Source of the DNA: a virus
IMG/VR virus record: IMGVR_UViG_3300023116_000042
Coordinates: 1 to 64,000 of that record
Direction: 5' to 3' (one strand)
DNA: 64,000 bases
Below the pieces are notes generated by a model. It did not search any database. It was not told the DNA's origin and saw only the letters and a list, made by a program, of their open reading frames with translations. This document shows, one piece after another, positions 8,774-18,967 of the stretch. Within the stretch, counting starts at the first letter, position 1; each line of letters begins with the position of its first letter. The position numbers were made by a program, and so were the translations under genes.

Positions 8774-9121
8774 ATGTTAACTGCTGAGTCAATTCTAGCT
8801 AAGCCACCCTTAGCTATGTTCGAGAAGTACACAAATCTAGGTAGAGAATTACCTAAAGAACCAATCGCGCAGGAAAAATGCAAAGGGGAACTTAAGCCCC
8901 ATAGCCGTGCTCGTCCTGTTGAGATTAAAGGGGAACGCTTTGAAACTACCTTGGATGCGGCTAAAGCTTTTAATGTTAGTCCCCCTACAGTTCGAATGCG
9001 TTGTAACAGTGATAGATGGGAAGATTGGATTTTCCTAACGGAGGGTAAGGTTTATGTCACAGAAGCCAAGCTTGCTGTTCAAGCCAAACGCGTCAACGAT
9101 ACGGAAGTTAAACGGGGATAA
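8774..9121 (+). CDS. IENR/NUMOD1-like mini-protein 2
   Basis: 115 residues. The same module sits at about residues 49-86 (VEIKGERFETTLDAAKAFNV then SPPTVRMRCNS), with an N-terminal stretch (LAMFEKYTNLG) loosely like its neighbours and a basic C-terminal tail. It starts one base after gene 8506-8772 ends, and its last 68 bases overlap the third copy in another frame. No catalytic domain. DNA binding is inferred from the resemblance to endonuclease recognition repeats. Confidence 0.7.
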   Translation: MLTAESILAKPPLAMFEKYTNLGRELPKEPIAQEKCKGELKPHSRARPVEIKGERFETTLDAAKAFNVSPPTVRMRCNSDRWEDWIFLTEGKVYVTEAKLAVQAKRVNDTEVKRG

Positions 9122-9356
9122 TAACTCCAAAGAAAACCTAGAAGATTTCGAGAAGAAGAAATCTACTGGGGGAGTTAAAGAACCCTTAAGAGTAAAAATA
9201 CACGGAGTAGAATATCACTCTGTCCGGGAAGCGTCTATGATCCTCGGCATAGATGAAACTAATATTCGTAACCGTTGTGGTAGTGCATCTAAAAATGGTT
9301 ACATGTATTTACGGGAGCCTAAACGTGGCAAAAAAGAAAACAAAGGCAAGACCTAA
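9054..9356 (+). CDS. IENR/NUMOD1-like mini-protein 3
   Basis: 100 residues. Begins MSQKPSLLFKPNASTIRKLN, clearly paralogous to the start of 8506-8772, which supports this ATG despite the 68-base overlap with 8774-9121. The module at about residues 47-82 reads VKIHGVEYHSVREASMILGI then DETNIRNRCGS. A Lys-rich tail (KRGKKENKGKT) follows. Ribosome site GGAGGG lies 9 bases upstream. Function as for the two preceding copies: probable DNA binding, otherwise unknown. Confidence 0.7.
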   Translation: MSQKPSLLFKPNASTIRKLNGDNNSKENLEDFEKKKSTGGVKEPLRVKIHGVEYHSVREASMILGIDETNIRNRCGSASKNGYMYLREPKRGKKENKGKT

Positions 9357-9864
9357 GAAAAAATACAATCCTCTAGGTACTTTGACCTCAACCGTGGGAA
9401 CCAATCTTGAGAAAGCTTGGTTCCTTAACGGGAACTGTATTGACGGAGTACAGGCGGGCGGAATTATTCGCTCGCAGCAAGCCGTACAATTCATTCTTAG
9501 TCAGCCTCGCCAATGGTCAATAGTTTTAATGATCTTTGGACATGACCAAGAAACAGGAGCAGAAACTACACGTACAGAAGAAGTGGCTATTCACGATTTC
9601 CTAATGCAGGATGAATTACGTGATAAAGTCAATCCGATGCTAGTAGACTTCTGTCATCGCATCGGTAACTATGGTGGAGTTGATGTAGTCTCCACTGGGT
9701 ACTTTATGTCTCCTTCTATTAACGCAGATGTAGACGGTGCCATAGAAACGGTAATCCAGCGCTTCCGTAAAGCTGGAGCATTCAATCCAGAGATCTGTCG
9801 TATGATGGATGAACTTCGTCCCAACCGCGAAGTAATCGGAAAAATAAAACCAGAAGCTGCTTAA
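9325..9864 (+). CDS. hypothetical protein with basic N-terminus
   Basis: 179 residues from GTG at 9325, chosen because GGGAG lies 8 bases upstream and the protein then starts AKKKTKARPKKKYNP; a start at 9253 would add an implausible hydrophobic leader. It overlaps the third IENR-like gene by 32 bases. The remainder is a soluble alpha/beta protein with no motif I recognise. The basic tail suggests nucleic-acid contact. Confidence 0.6.
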   Translation: MAKKKTKARPKKKYNPLGTLTSTVGTNLEKAWFLNGNCIDGVQAGGIIRSQQAVQFILSQPRQWSIVLMIFGHDQETGAETTRTEEVAIHDFLMQDELRDKVNPMLVDFCHRIGNYGGVDVVSTGYFMSPSINADVDGAIETVIQRFRKAGAFNPEICRMMDELRPNREVIGKIKPEAA

Positions 9865-9908
9865 AAATAAATTTTAAGTAAGCCCTAAAAAGTAAAAAAG
9901 GGAAACCC

Positions 9909-10433
9909 ATGTTAGTAAAAAGAACCTCAGTCGCTATGATCAATGCCCTAGTGGTAATGGAAATAGCTGAGTCAGTAGGTAAGGATATCCGCACCTTTTC
10001 AGAGTACGCTGATCGAGCACGTCCTGAGTTGCGTACAAATCACCCTGGCATTAACTTTGCTGCCAAGATGTCTCCTAGTGCGATTGCAGAAGCGGCAGGC
10101 GTTACTCCAGTAGAAGTATTGAAGCGACAAGATGCCATTCGTAAATGGTTATCTCAAGATGGTTACATCATCTCTAAAGAGCCAGTTAAAGATGATATTC
10201 TTTTAATTGGACTTCATTTGATTGAGCATACTCCAGATACGTCTCTATTTAAGAGCGTTAAAACGCCTCGTGCATTTTCTGTATATCGTGGCCTTTCTGA
10301 CTCTTCTCGTTTTGAACTTTCTAAATATGAGAACGAACGCAAGAAAACCAAGCATGAGGCGCACCCTATACAGAAAGCTATGTATGGTGCCGATATGTGG
10401 AACCTTGTCCGTATAACCTATATGGTCAAGTAG
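9909..10433 (+). CDS. hypothetical protein with possible helix-turn-helix
   Basis: 174 residues. A segment at about residues 57-80 (SPSAIAEAAGVTPVEVLKRQ) has the spacing of a helix-turn-helix, so DNA binding is possible but weakly supported. It is the last gene before the strong terminator 10442-10473. Function unknown. Confidence 0.6.
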   Translation: MLVKRTSVAMINALVVMEIAESVGKDIRTFSEYADRARPELRTNHPGINFAAKMSPSAIAEAAGVTPVEVLKRQDAIRKWLSQDGYIISKEPVKDDILLIGLHLIEHTPDTSLFKSVKTPRAFSVYRGLSDSSRFELSKYENERKKTKHEAHPIQKAMYGADMWNLVRITYMVK

Positions 10434-10441
10434 CTACTCTA

Positions 10442-10473
10442 AAAGAATCCCTTAATCGGGATTCTTTTTTTTT
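10442..10473 (+). terminator. rho-independent terminator
   Basis: 10-bp stem AAAGAATCCC / GGGATTCTTT with loop TTAATC, followed by a run of T. It ends the 8262-10433 group. Confidence 0.9.
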
Positions 10474-10480
10474 GCCGTGT

Positions 10481-10506
10481 TCTAGAACTATAAGGTTCTA
10501 TATTAC
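10481..10506 (+). promoter_or_regulatory. phiKZ-type early promoter
   Basis: TCTAG, 12 nt, CTATATTAC. It lies directly after the terminator and 78 bases upstream of 10584. Confidence 0.8.
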
Positions 10507-10583
10507 ATACATGCATAGAGGAACTTAATAATAAAAACGATAGTAGAGTTTCAATTTAAAAATATTTATATGGAGAATATAAA

Positions 10584-10940
10584 ATGGATCTTTTTATGTT
10601 GGTACTTATCGTTATTAACGTATCTCTATCAGGCTACTTGTTCAGACGGAAATTGATCGGAGCAATTCGACTAAGTAGTTTTGTGGATCGACTTGAAACC
10701 ACAAAGTCATTATTGGGAAATCTATGGCTTATTCAAATCGAGACGGTAATGTGGTTATCCTTACTATGGCTGGAAGCTTTAGAATGGGCAATATACGCAC
10801 TAATCGTCCTAGGAGTTTTGAAAGGATTTTTAATAATAAGAATAAGGAAGTCTTACCTTAATACATTGGGAAGTTTGTTAATTAGCTTACTATTCGTACC
10901 TTTTGTTCTATTCGCAAGTGCCTCGCTTGTTGGACAATAG
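10584..10940 (+). CDS. multi-span membrane protein
   Basis: 118 residues with probably three to four hydrophobic segments: residues ~2-18, ~48-82 (likely two) and ~95-115. A basic stretch (RRKLIG) follows the first. Ribosome site TGGAGAA. First gene after promoter 10481-10506, so probably early expressed. Possible roles include host-membrane alteration; no family recognised. Confidence 0.65.
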   Translation: MDLFMLVLIVINVSLSGYLFRRKLIGAIRLSSFVDRLETTKSLLGNLWLIQIETVMWLSLLWLEALEWAIYALIVLGVLKGFLIIRIRKSYLNTLGSLLISLLFVPFVLFASASLVGQ

Positions 10941-10962
10941 GTATAAAGGGAGAAAAAGACTT

Positions 10963-11412
10963 ATGCAAGAACTACTAGCAAGTATTGAAGCTAAGCTTAG
11001 CTTCAATACAGAACTACTAATACTTTTTAAACGGATAGCAAAGTCTAACCGACTGATGCGTCCGAATAGTCACTTCGAGTTTACAGAGATGGAAAAGAAG
11101 TTTCGTTTGGATTTCATGTCGACTGTTAAACGTCGATTTGAAACAGAGATCGAACTTTACAGAAGAAGTCTTGAAGATATAACCGGTTTATGCAACCTAA
11201 AGAGTCGTAATGAGTTTGATACGATGTGTCCAGATGCATCAAAAGAACTCGAATCTTTAGAAATTGCGGCCATGTTTATCGAGGTGATATACCGAGACCT
11301 TAAGAGACGAGAACCAACCGCTTGCCTGCTTAAGGAGAAACCAACCGTGCAAACAATACACCCTAAAAGAAGGAGGGGGGATATGGAACAAGGAATGAGG
11401 TTAGCGCACTAA
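10963..11412 (+). CDS. hypothetical helical protein
   Basis: 149 residues from ATG 10963, chosen for the AAAGGGAG site upstream; an ATG at 10903 would lie inside the preceding gene and lacks such a site. The protein is almost entirely helical and highly charged (KRRFETEIELYRRSLEDI), with coiled-coil tendency and a basic C-terminus. No family recognised. Same operon as 10584. Confidence 0.6.
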   Translation: MQELLASIEAKLSFNTELLILFKRIAKSNRLMRPNSHFEFTEMEKKFRLDFMSTVKRRFETEIELYRRSLEDITGLCNLKSRNEFDTMCPDASKELESLEIAAMFIEVIYRDLKRREPTACLLKEKPTVQTIHPKRRRGDMEQGMRLAH

Positions 11413-11451
11413 ACGTGTCTAAACCGATAACAATAAGGAAGGGGTTCAATT

Positions 11452-11868
11452 ATGACCGCAGCCGCATCAGTAGTTAATTTAGCTGACTATCGACCTAGAA
11501 ATTCTAATGCGGAAATGACTATGTCGGAAGCTGTTGATTTACTGGAAGTGGAGGAAGGTGCTGAAGCATACTCCGTCTCTTATGGGGACAGAGTAGAAGT
11601 ACTTATCCACAAGGATGACTTTCAAGTGGAAAGGGAAATCTCTGAACGGAGAAGCTACTTTCTATTACAGGGAATCCGTACGATTCAAGAGAAGGATGCC
11701 GAACTAGCCGCCGAGGCTACCGACGTTCTTTTAAATGCCGAGATTGCATTAGGTACTTTAGATGCCTGCACTCTATGGCGTGAAGATAATTGCTTTATAA
11801 TGCGTACTACATCGAATCGCGGAGATGGGTCTCTATCCATCGATGTGAAAATTGCAGGCGTGTTATAA
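11452..11868 (+). CDS. hypothetical protein
   Basis: 138 residues; ribosome site AAGGAAGGGG. Starts AAASVVNLADYRPRN, a flexible leader, then an alpha/beta domain. No motif recognised. A 139-base gap with two stem-loops separates it from the next gene. Confidence 0.6.
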   Translation: MTAAASVVNLADYRPRNSNAEMTMSEAVDLLEVEEGAEAYSVSYGDRVEVLIHKDDFQVEREISERRSYFLLQGIRTIQEKDAELAAEATDVLLNAEIALGTLDACTLWREDNCFIMRTTSNRGDGSLSIDVKIAGVL

Positions 11869-11875
11869 AACAATA

Positions 11876-11966
11876 GTGAGGGGAGGGCCATCTTTTCCAG
11901 TCGGGCCGACGTATGGTTTCCTTCCCTCACAAACACAATGTTAGATAAATATATTGTCTAACAGCC
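11876..11966 (+). other. intercistronic stem-loops
   Basis: A GTGAGGG...CCCTCAC stem closes an imperfect hairpin at about 11876-11930, and TGTTAGA / TCTAACA forms a second one at about 11939-11965. There is no T tract, so these may be processing or stability elements rather than terminators. Confidence 0.45.
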
Positions 11967-12007
11967 AACCTATAAAAATAACCCTAAGGAAAAAAGGTTA
12001 GATAATA

Positions 12008-12322
12008 ATGGCTAAAAATAAAATTTACACCACGACCGAATTAAATCGACTTCGCCAACAAGCTCGTTTTGAAGCACGCCGCCGCCGCATTAGCGCTAGC
12101 GTAGCTTTAGACCGGACTGCCCAAAAACATGGGTTTAAAAGCTGGGAAGATTTAATGGATGACCATCTTTGTAAAATGGCCAACCTAGCGTCTATTCCTA
12201 CTGGACGGTCCTCTTTAATGGAGGCCTATCACCCTGAAGTTTTTCAGGAAAAGAAAAAAGAAGTAAAAATTGTAGTAAAGAAACGTCGTACCTATACCAA
12301 ACCTCTTGAGCAGGTTGGGTAG
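12008..12322 (+). CDS. small basic protein with Gf-x-sW motif
   Basis: 104 residues, strongly basic (ARFEARRRRISAS; VVKKRRTYTKP). It contains SVALDRTAQKHGFKSWEDLM, resembling the short helical motif (A-L-D..A...G-F-x-S/N-W..L) found in many small plasmid and phage proteins, some annotated glyoxalase-superfamily-like. Nucleic-acid binding is plausible. Function not established. Confidence 0.65.
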   Translation: MAKNKIYTTTELNRLRQQARFEARRRRISASVALDRTAQKHGFKSWEDLMDDHLCKMANLASIPTGRSSLMEAYHPEVFQEKKKEVKIVVKKRRTYTKPLEQVG

Positions 12323-12356
12323 TTTATTAACTTTCTAAGTAATCAAGGAGAGACTA

Positions 12357-12674
12357 ATGACCTTAGAAACTTTTGTACTTGCAGTAATGTTGTTCTCAGT
12401 TGCCCTAACTGTGTTTGCTGTTTTCCAACGCTTAGAGAAATTTAAGCGTAATGAATACGTGAACCTTAAAGGTAAAACAATCACTGCTGGTCAGTGGTTC
12501 CTACTCGCCGCGTTTGAACTTGCTTTCTATGGCTTGGTCTACACGGTGATTAAAGGTAATGGACAGGCAATCGTAGCTGTTCTATTGATTGGTATGGTGG
12601 CCATGAAGCTCATGCTAATTTCAATGCACAAGTCGCCTTCTGCAAAGCCAATGGCTGCTAGCCACTCAGCTTAA
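12357..12674 (+). CDS. membrane protein
   Basis: 105 residues with three hydrophobic segments: ~5-23, ~47-65 and ~70-90. Ribosome site AAGGAG. It lies in the string of small genes downstream of promoter 10481. No family recognised. Confidence 0.65.
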   Translation: MTLETFVLAVMLFSVALTVFAVFQRLEKFKRNEYVNLKGKTITAGQWFLLAAFELAFYGLVYTVIKGNGQAIVAVLLIGMVAMKLMLISMHKSPSAKPMAASHSA

Positions 12675-12701
12675 ATCGTTTCGTTTGATAAGGAGATAGT
12701 C

Positions 12702-13088
12702 GTGAGCGAAGCAACTAGTGGTAAGTCTTTGACTCACCATATCTTAACAAGAGGGAAACTTGAAACTCAGAATATAAAACTGGGTAACAAACCCCTCTTA
12801 CTTGATCCCTATGATCGAGCAGTAATAGATCTAGTGGAAAAGGTATCTTGGAATAATTCCCCAGCCAGCACTGCCGAGGAAGCATTGATAATCGATAAGA
12901 TTGTTGATGTAGATGCCAAGATACTACAACTAGGAAAAACTGTTCAATTCCATGACTACCTGTTTATCTATAGTGTATTTACGGAAGAGTTCAAGGTGAT
13001 GAAACTTGAAGTATCGGATTACGATGTGATTAAGGGCCTTCGATTGAAGGCTTCTAAATCTGACGATTCGAATTGGTTAGCAGCCTAA
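12702..13088 (+). CDS. hypothetical protein
   Basis: 128 residues from GTG 12702 with AAGGAGATA upstream. Soluble, mixed alpha/beta; no recognised motif. Last gene before the double hairpin at 13104-13165. Confidence 0.6.
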   Translation: MSEATSGKSLTHHILTRGKLETQNIKLGNKPLLLDPYDRAVIDLVEKVSWNNSPASTAEEALIIDKIVDVDAKILQLGKTVQFHDYLFIYSVFTEEFKVMKLEVSDYDVIKGLRLKASKSDDSNWLAA

Positions 13089-13103
13089 AGGAAGTTCACC
13101 CTC

Positions 13104-13166
13104 GATACACTTGTCGTGTATCTTTGACATATACCGGTTACAGTTCCCGGTATATGTCTTTTTTTA
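13104..13166 (+). terminator. double hairpin terminator
   Basis: A 7-bp hairpin GATACAC / GTGTATC (13104-13122) is followed by a 12-bp stem GACATATACCGG / CCGGTATATGTC (13126-13158) and a T run. Confidence 0.85.
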
Positions 13167-13214
13167 TTTTTCAGTTTAATGCGGAAACATATTTCGCTTA
13201 AGGTTATTTAGAAA

Positions 13215-14279
13215 ATGTTTTTATATGAATTATTTAAAGTTAAAAAATCAGTGCCAGCATTTATTCTAGGCAATAGTACCGGAATTACTTTACGTGGTTC
13301 GGACATTGCCTTTTCTGGTGAAGTTATATTTAGATATATAGATGGGTGCGTTCTAGCTCTAATTAAATTAAAGATGCCAGAAGATAAATTTGGATATAAT
13401 CTAACTTTGGTGTGTGAAGATCACCACCTAATAGTTAAGCAGGATGGCGTAGCTATTACTTATGCGGATAAAATAGACGGAGTAGAAGAGTTGGAACTTA
13501 TCCCCCTCATTGGATCTTGTCTTGAAATATCCGATAGTGTTATGGCAACAGTACCTACCGAAGGGACTATGGCCTTTATCGACGAATTCGGAGCTAAAGT
13601 GCAGGAAGCCTTTTACTGTATAGTTACGGAAGAGTTCAATGATGTAGGAAAGAAAAATTCCGTTTACATTGGAATTAAGGAAGAAGACTATGATAAAAGT
13701 ATGGATGTTAAATTTAGTGCTGAACTAGATTTGTTTTTACATAAAGCTGGAAAGGGTAGAATAGGTTATTGTAATCTATTCAATATTAGCGATGGAACTT
13801 CGGATAAACCTAAGTCCTTCCCTCCCGAGTATGAAGAAGATGAACTTAAGGAAGAAGGTGGTCGTACCAATGATCCTTCTGTTAATTTCTATTTGAAGAA
13901 ACGGTTTAGTTTGCCCATGGGTTTCTCTTTTTCATTGTTCTCGAATAAATCCTTTAGGCTAAATGATGTCTATGTAGAAATAAAGCCTACGTGTCGAAGT
14001 TCAGCCGAAGTCTCATTGGGCTTCGCTACTTTTGAAGAACTTGGGAAATTCAAACCGAATAATCTAAAATTGGTTGGAAACTTACTCATTATTAAATTTA
14101 ATAATGGTGTTGAGTATTCTGGAAGTATAGTCGAAGGCTTTCAAGATTTTGGTAGTTCAGTAGCGCCAATGCCTCATATGCATACTCCTAGACCCATGGG
14201 ACTTCATGGACATGTTGCATACGAGCATCATGAAGCGCCTCAGCAATGGCATCTCGGTAAGCCTACGTATCGCTATTAA
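13215..14279 (+). CDS. hypothetical protein with His-rich tail
   Basis: 354 residues, beta-rich, no recognised family. The last ~35 residues are His/Pro/Met-rich (MPHMHTPRPMGLHGHVAYEH), which might bind metal. It is a single gene between two terminators. No TATATTAC promoter lies in front; the gap 13167-13214 is AT-rich. A virion or early role cannot be decided. Confidence 0.6.
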   Translation: MFLYELFKVKKSVPAFILGNSTGITLRGSDIAFSGEVIFRYIDGCVLALIKLKMPEDKFGYNLTLVCEDHHLIVKQDGVAITYADKIDGVEELELIPLIGSCLEISDSVMATVPTEGTMAFIDEFGAKVQEAFYCIVTEEFNDVGKKNSVYIGIKEEDYDKSMDVKFSAELDLFLHKAGKGRIGYCNLFNISDGTSDKPKSFPPEYEEDELKEEGGRTNDPSVNFYLKKRFSLPMGFSFSLFSNKSFRLNDVYVEIKPTCRSSAEVSLGFATFEELGKFKPNNLKLVGNLLIIKFNNGVEYSGSIVEGFQDFGSSVAPMPHMHTPRPMGLHGHVAYEHHEAPQQWHLGKPTYRY

Positions 14280-14291
14280 GACAACATAACT

Positions 14292-14337
14292 ACTATACTC
14301 CTAGGTTAATGCCTAGGAGTATAGTTTATTCTTTTTT
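14292..14337. terminator. bidirectional terminator, copy A of a repeat
   Basis: Stem ACTATACTCCTAGG / CCTAGGAGTATAGT, then TTTATTC and a T run. The stretch 14277-14338 is nearly identical to 45446-45508. Confidence 0.9.
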
Positions 14338-14658
14338 TTAGAAAGATCTTGAGAAGGTCAGTATTGGTCCAGTCCAACACTTAGTTTTGGTATATGTATC
14401 TAGGCTAAGAATAGATGGAGAAGTCTTTAACTTAGGGGATATAGATATAGTCTTAATGTTAGCCCCTTTGATTTTGGACTTGAAGTAGACGTTTAATCCA
14501 GAGCTATCTAGTGTAGCCTGATAAGTTCTGCATGCCGAATAGAGACCGCCTTTGGCTTCTGTCATATATCCTACCTCAATTGAATAATCTGCACGACATA
14601 CTCCTATTAATAAACACGATAATATAATTGTTGTTATTAGTGATCTTAACATAAACAA
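14338..14658 (-). CDS. small secreted protein
   Basis: 106 residues with a typical signal peptide (basic MLR, hydrophobic SLITTIILSCLLIGV, cleavage probably after CRA). The mature ~80 residues are beta-rich with two cysteines. Probably periplasmic. Alone between two terminators. No family recognised. Confidence 0.65.
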   Translation of the reverse strand: MFMLRSLITTIILSCLLIGVCRADYSIEVGYMTEAKGGLYSACRTYQATLDSSGLNVYFKSKIKGANIKTISISPKLKTSPSILSLDTYTKTKCWTGPILTFSRSF

Positions 14659-14690
14659 TCCCTCTGTCTATACATAGAATGACGGCATAA

Positions 14691-14717
14691 AGGCCATGCG
14701 GGTTACCCGCATGGCCT
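14691..14717. terminator. hairpin terminator
   Basis: 12-bp stem AGGCCATGCGGG / CCCGCATGGCCT, loop TTA, between two minus-strand genes. It is preceded by GACGGCATAA, a motif also seen next to the hairpin at 19029. Confidence 0.75.
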
Positions 14718-15022
14718 CATATTAAATTAACGGCTTCAGCCAATACATCTCCATGACAAGCATCAGGCTTACAGTGACACCCTAAACGCTTACCTACAAG
14801 TTCGTGTAGGTAAGGAGCTAAAGTAGGAAGAATCTCTTGCCTATAACGGTCTATAACTTCTTGCTTAGTTCCATCCCTTCCCGTCTTAAATGGATTACCC
14901 CATTTACTTCGTCTACCTATATAGACATCATGAGGCTCCAATGCAATATTAACAACGGTCGTTACTGGATCTAAACCCTGAGCAATCAATTCTTCCTTAG
15001 CGTTAGATATAACTGTGTCCAT
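14717..15022 (-). CDS. DUF4326 domain protein
   Basis: 101 residues. The motifs VYIGRRSKWGNPF, a helical middle, and LGCHCKPDACHGDVLAE are characteristic of DUF4326, a small domain common in phages with conserved Cys/His near the end. Biochemical role is not established in general. It overlaps the DHFR gene by 20 bases, suggesting coupled expression with nucleotide-metabolism genes. Confidence 0.85.
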   Translation of the reverse strand: MDTVISNAKEELIAQGLDPVTTVVNIALEPHDVYIGRRSKWGNPFKTGRDGTKQEVIDRYRQEILPTLAPYLHELVGKRLGCHCKPDACHGDVLAEAVNLI

Positions 15023-15500
15023 AATAACTAACGATGATCATCGGGTCACCCGGATGATGCGGAAGGGTCTTCTGACTTCTGTGGTCAAGATGTTCTCGCA
15101 TGCGGTTAACATCCAAGAAGGTATCACAATCGTATTCATGGAAGATACGAGTAATGATAAACTCATCTAACTTAGGACCTAACTGATGATAGATATCAGC
15201 GCCCCCAATAACCATGATTTCGTCCTCAGTTTCTTTCTTAGACTCTATCCAGCCTTCAAGGTCATGTACAACCTCTACGCCTTTATTCTTGAAAGAAGTA
15301 TCCCGAGTTACCACTACGTTATGACGATTAGGTAAAGGACCGCTAGGAAGAGACTCAAAGGTCTTACGACCCATCAGTACAGTCTTGCCCTTGGTCTCGG
15401 CTACAAAGTGTTTAAAGTCTTCTTTGAAATGCCAAGGCAAGGTATTATCTTTACCGATACCGCCGTTGTGGTCACAGGCTACAATCGCAGAAAGTTTCAT
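15003..15500 (-). CDS. folA: dihydrofolate reductase
   Basis: 165 residues, normal DHFR length. Motifs: IVACDHNGGIGKDNTLPWHFKEDFKHF (substrate Glu/Asp in this helix), GKTVLMGRKTFESLP, and the NADPH-binding VIGGADIYHQL. It reduces dihydrofolate to tetrahydrofolate, regenerating the cofactor consumed by the thymidylate synthase at 19502. Overlaps the genes on both sides by a few bases. Confidence 0.95.
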   Translation of the reverse strand: MKLSAIVACDHNGGIGKDNTLPWHFKEDFKHFVAETKGKTVLMGRKTFESLPSGPLPNRHNVVVTRDTSFKNKGVEVVHDLEGWIESKKETEDEIMVIGGADIYHQLGPKLDEFIITRIFHEYDCDTFLDVNRMREHLDHRSQKTLPHHPGDPMIIVSYYGHSYI

Positions 15501-15877
15501 AGCGACATACCTGCATTAAAGTTAACAAGAATAATACTCTGACTCTCGTCAAGAGAAGTCACTCCAGAAAGGCTCAATTCGTTCTGGGCCTTTTCAAATA
15601 GCCTTCTAGCCTCTACCAACTTTCGATGGGCTTTCTTTGAAGCTGAATGTAAGTTGGTCTGAATGGCCGTAACTTCATCCTGAGTCAGCGCAGTAACTTC
15701 GTACCGACTAAGGTTTTCCAGATGGGTTAGTTCTAACGTCCCGTCTACCTTATTTGGATAAAGTACTTTTAGGCTGCCGTCTTCGTTATATTCGATGGGT
15801 TTAAAGATTGTTTTATCGGGAAAATCTTCGTAGCCTTTAAGCCTGAAGTATTGAAATTGTAGGAAATCAGTTTCCAT
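15497..15877 (-). CDS. hypothetical protein
   Basis: 126 residues; N-terminal beta part, then a long charged helix (KKAHRKLVEARRLFEKAQNEL). Stop overlaps the DHFR start by 4 bases. No family recognised; the context is nucleotide and DNA metabolism. Confidence 0.6.
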   Translation of the reverse strand: METDFLQFQYFRLKGYEDFPDKTIFKPIEYNEDGSLKVLYPNKVDGTLELTHLENLSRYEVTALTQDEVTAIQTNLHSASKKAHRKLVEARRLFEKAQNELSLSGVTSLDESQSIILVNFNAGMSL

Positions 15878-15925
15878 TAGGTTGGTTCTCCATTAATAGA
15901 TAAAGTTAATAAAGGTAGAGGGGAG

Positions 15926-18114
<2,189 letters not shown>

Positions 18115-18537
18115 AGCCCAAACCTCTATTCGTTAATATATAATCTTGGCGATTTGTAAATTTTGACGGCAAAAAAGTAAAGCCCTCCCTCGAACTATCT
18201 ACCCAAGCAAGTAACCGGTATTCTTCTTGGGACTTATAGTTCCGGGAGGTCTTCTCGTAATCACTGACTCCATGCCATGTTATTTGCAGCCCCTAAATTA
18301 GAGACGAGTAATCATTCGGGAGGTGCGAGATCTGAGACTTTATTAAAAGTCTTTATATAAACGAGATATTTGTAAAGGTCTTCACGGCTGACGTACTATA
18401 GTTGACGTCACTAATATAGCCGACGACTCATAGGTCGATTTTAAACTAGTACCATGTCCAATCTCCTTATGGTAATTGATAGGGAGGAGTTTAATGGGGT
18501 CCTCTGGATAAGATCCATCGAACTTGTTTTTTTGTTT
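18115..18537. ncRNA. structured non-coding region, possible ncRNA or leader
   Basis: About 420 bases without a convincing gene. Stem-loops: 18184-18249 (CCTCCC/GGGAGG, GAACTAT/ATAGTTC, CCCAAG/CTTGGG; 19 bp in three nested blocks), 18335-18352 (AGACTTT/AAAGTCT, ATTA loop) and 18385-18422 (CGGCT/AGCCG enclosing GACGT/ACGTC). It lies upstream of the minus-strand ligA operon and of the plus-strand promoter 18538, so it could be a long 5-prime leader on the minus strand or an independent RNA on either strand. A 43-codon ORF at 18454 has no ribosome site. Confidence 0.45.
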
Positions 18538-18563
18538 CATAGAACTTTTAGATTCTATATTAC
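18538..18563 (+). promoter_or_regulatory. phiKZ-type early promoter
   Basis: CATAG, 12 nt, CTATATTAC, then TTATATGAG; 48 bases upstream of 18611. Confidence 0.8.
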
Positions 18564-18573
18564 TTATATGAGA

Positions 18574-18590
18574 GTAAATAAATAATTTAC
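18574..18590 (+). promoter_or_regulatory. 5-prime leader stem-loop
   Basis: GTAAAT / ATTTAC with loop AAATA, 11 bases after the promoter core; same form as 5812-5832. Confidence 0.55.
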
Positions 18591-18610
18591 CTTTTAAAAG
18601 GATACTAAAA

Positions 18611-18967
18611 ATGAAACTAGCAGATAAAAAGAAATTGGAAAGTTTCCATTCCGCATTAACCTGTCTTAAGGACCAAAACTTTAAGACGATCGATCAGGCA
18701 ATTGCTTTAACCACCTTTGCTATTGATGAAGGTGAATCATTAACTGATATGGCTAACAAGCATAAGGATAGATTACCTACCAAAAACCTAACTGCTAAGT
18801 TCATGCAGATGACTCATAGGGATAACCAACGAGGTACTTATTTGGGTAAGTCTCCTTTAACTAAATCCGGTAAGCTTGATAGCGGCGATGCACGAAAGGC
18901 TGTTCTTTTGACTACCTATGGCAAGCACCTTGTTGAAAAGTTACTTGGTAAATTAAAGGGAGTTTAA
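18611..18967 (+). CDS. hypothetical early protein
   Basis: 118 residues, helical and basic (pI clearly high: many Lys). Ribosome site AAAAGGA. The only gene of its transcription unit, between promoter 18538 and terminator 19029. No family recognised. The small basic character and early promoter suggest a host-takeover or DNA-binding protein, which is inference. Confidence 0.65.
   Translation: MKLADKKKLESFHSALTCLKDQNFKTIDQAIALTTFAIDEGESLTDMANKHKDRLPTKNLTAKFMQMTHRDNQRGTYLGKSPLTKSGKLDSGDARKAVLLTTYGKHLVEKLLGKLKGV

Noticed and set aside
18184-18249. tRNA-like reading of the long hairpin (contains GTTCGA on the minus strand)
   Set aside because: The nested stems form one long hairpin, not a cloverleaf; no acceptor, anticodon or D arms can be drawn.
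18454-18585. 43-codon plus-strand ORF in the non-coding region
   Set aside because: No ribosome site and it runs through the promoter at 18538.
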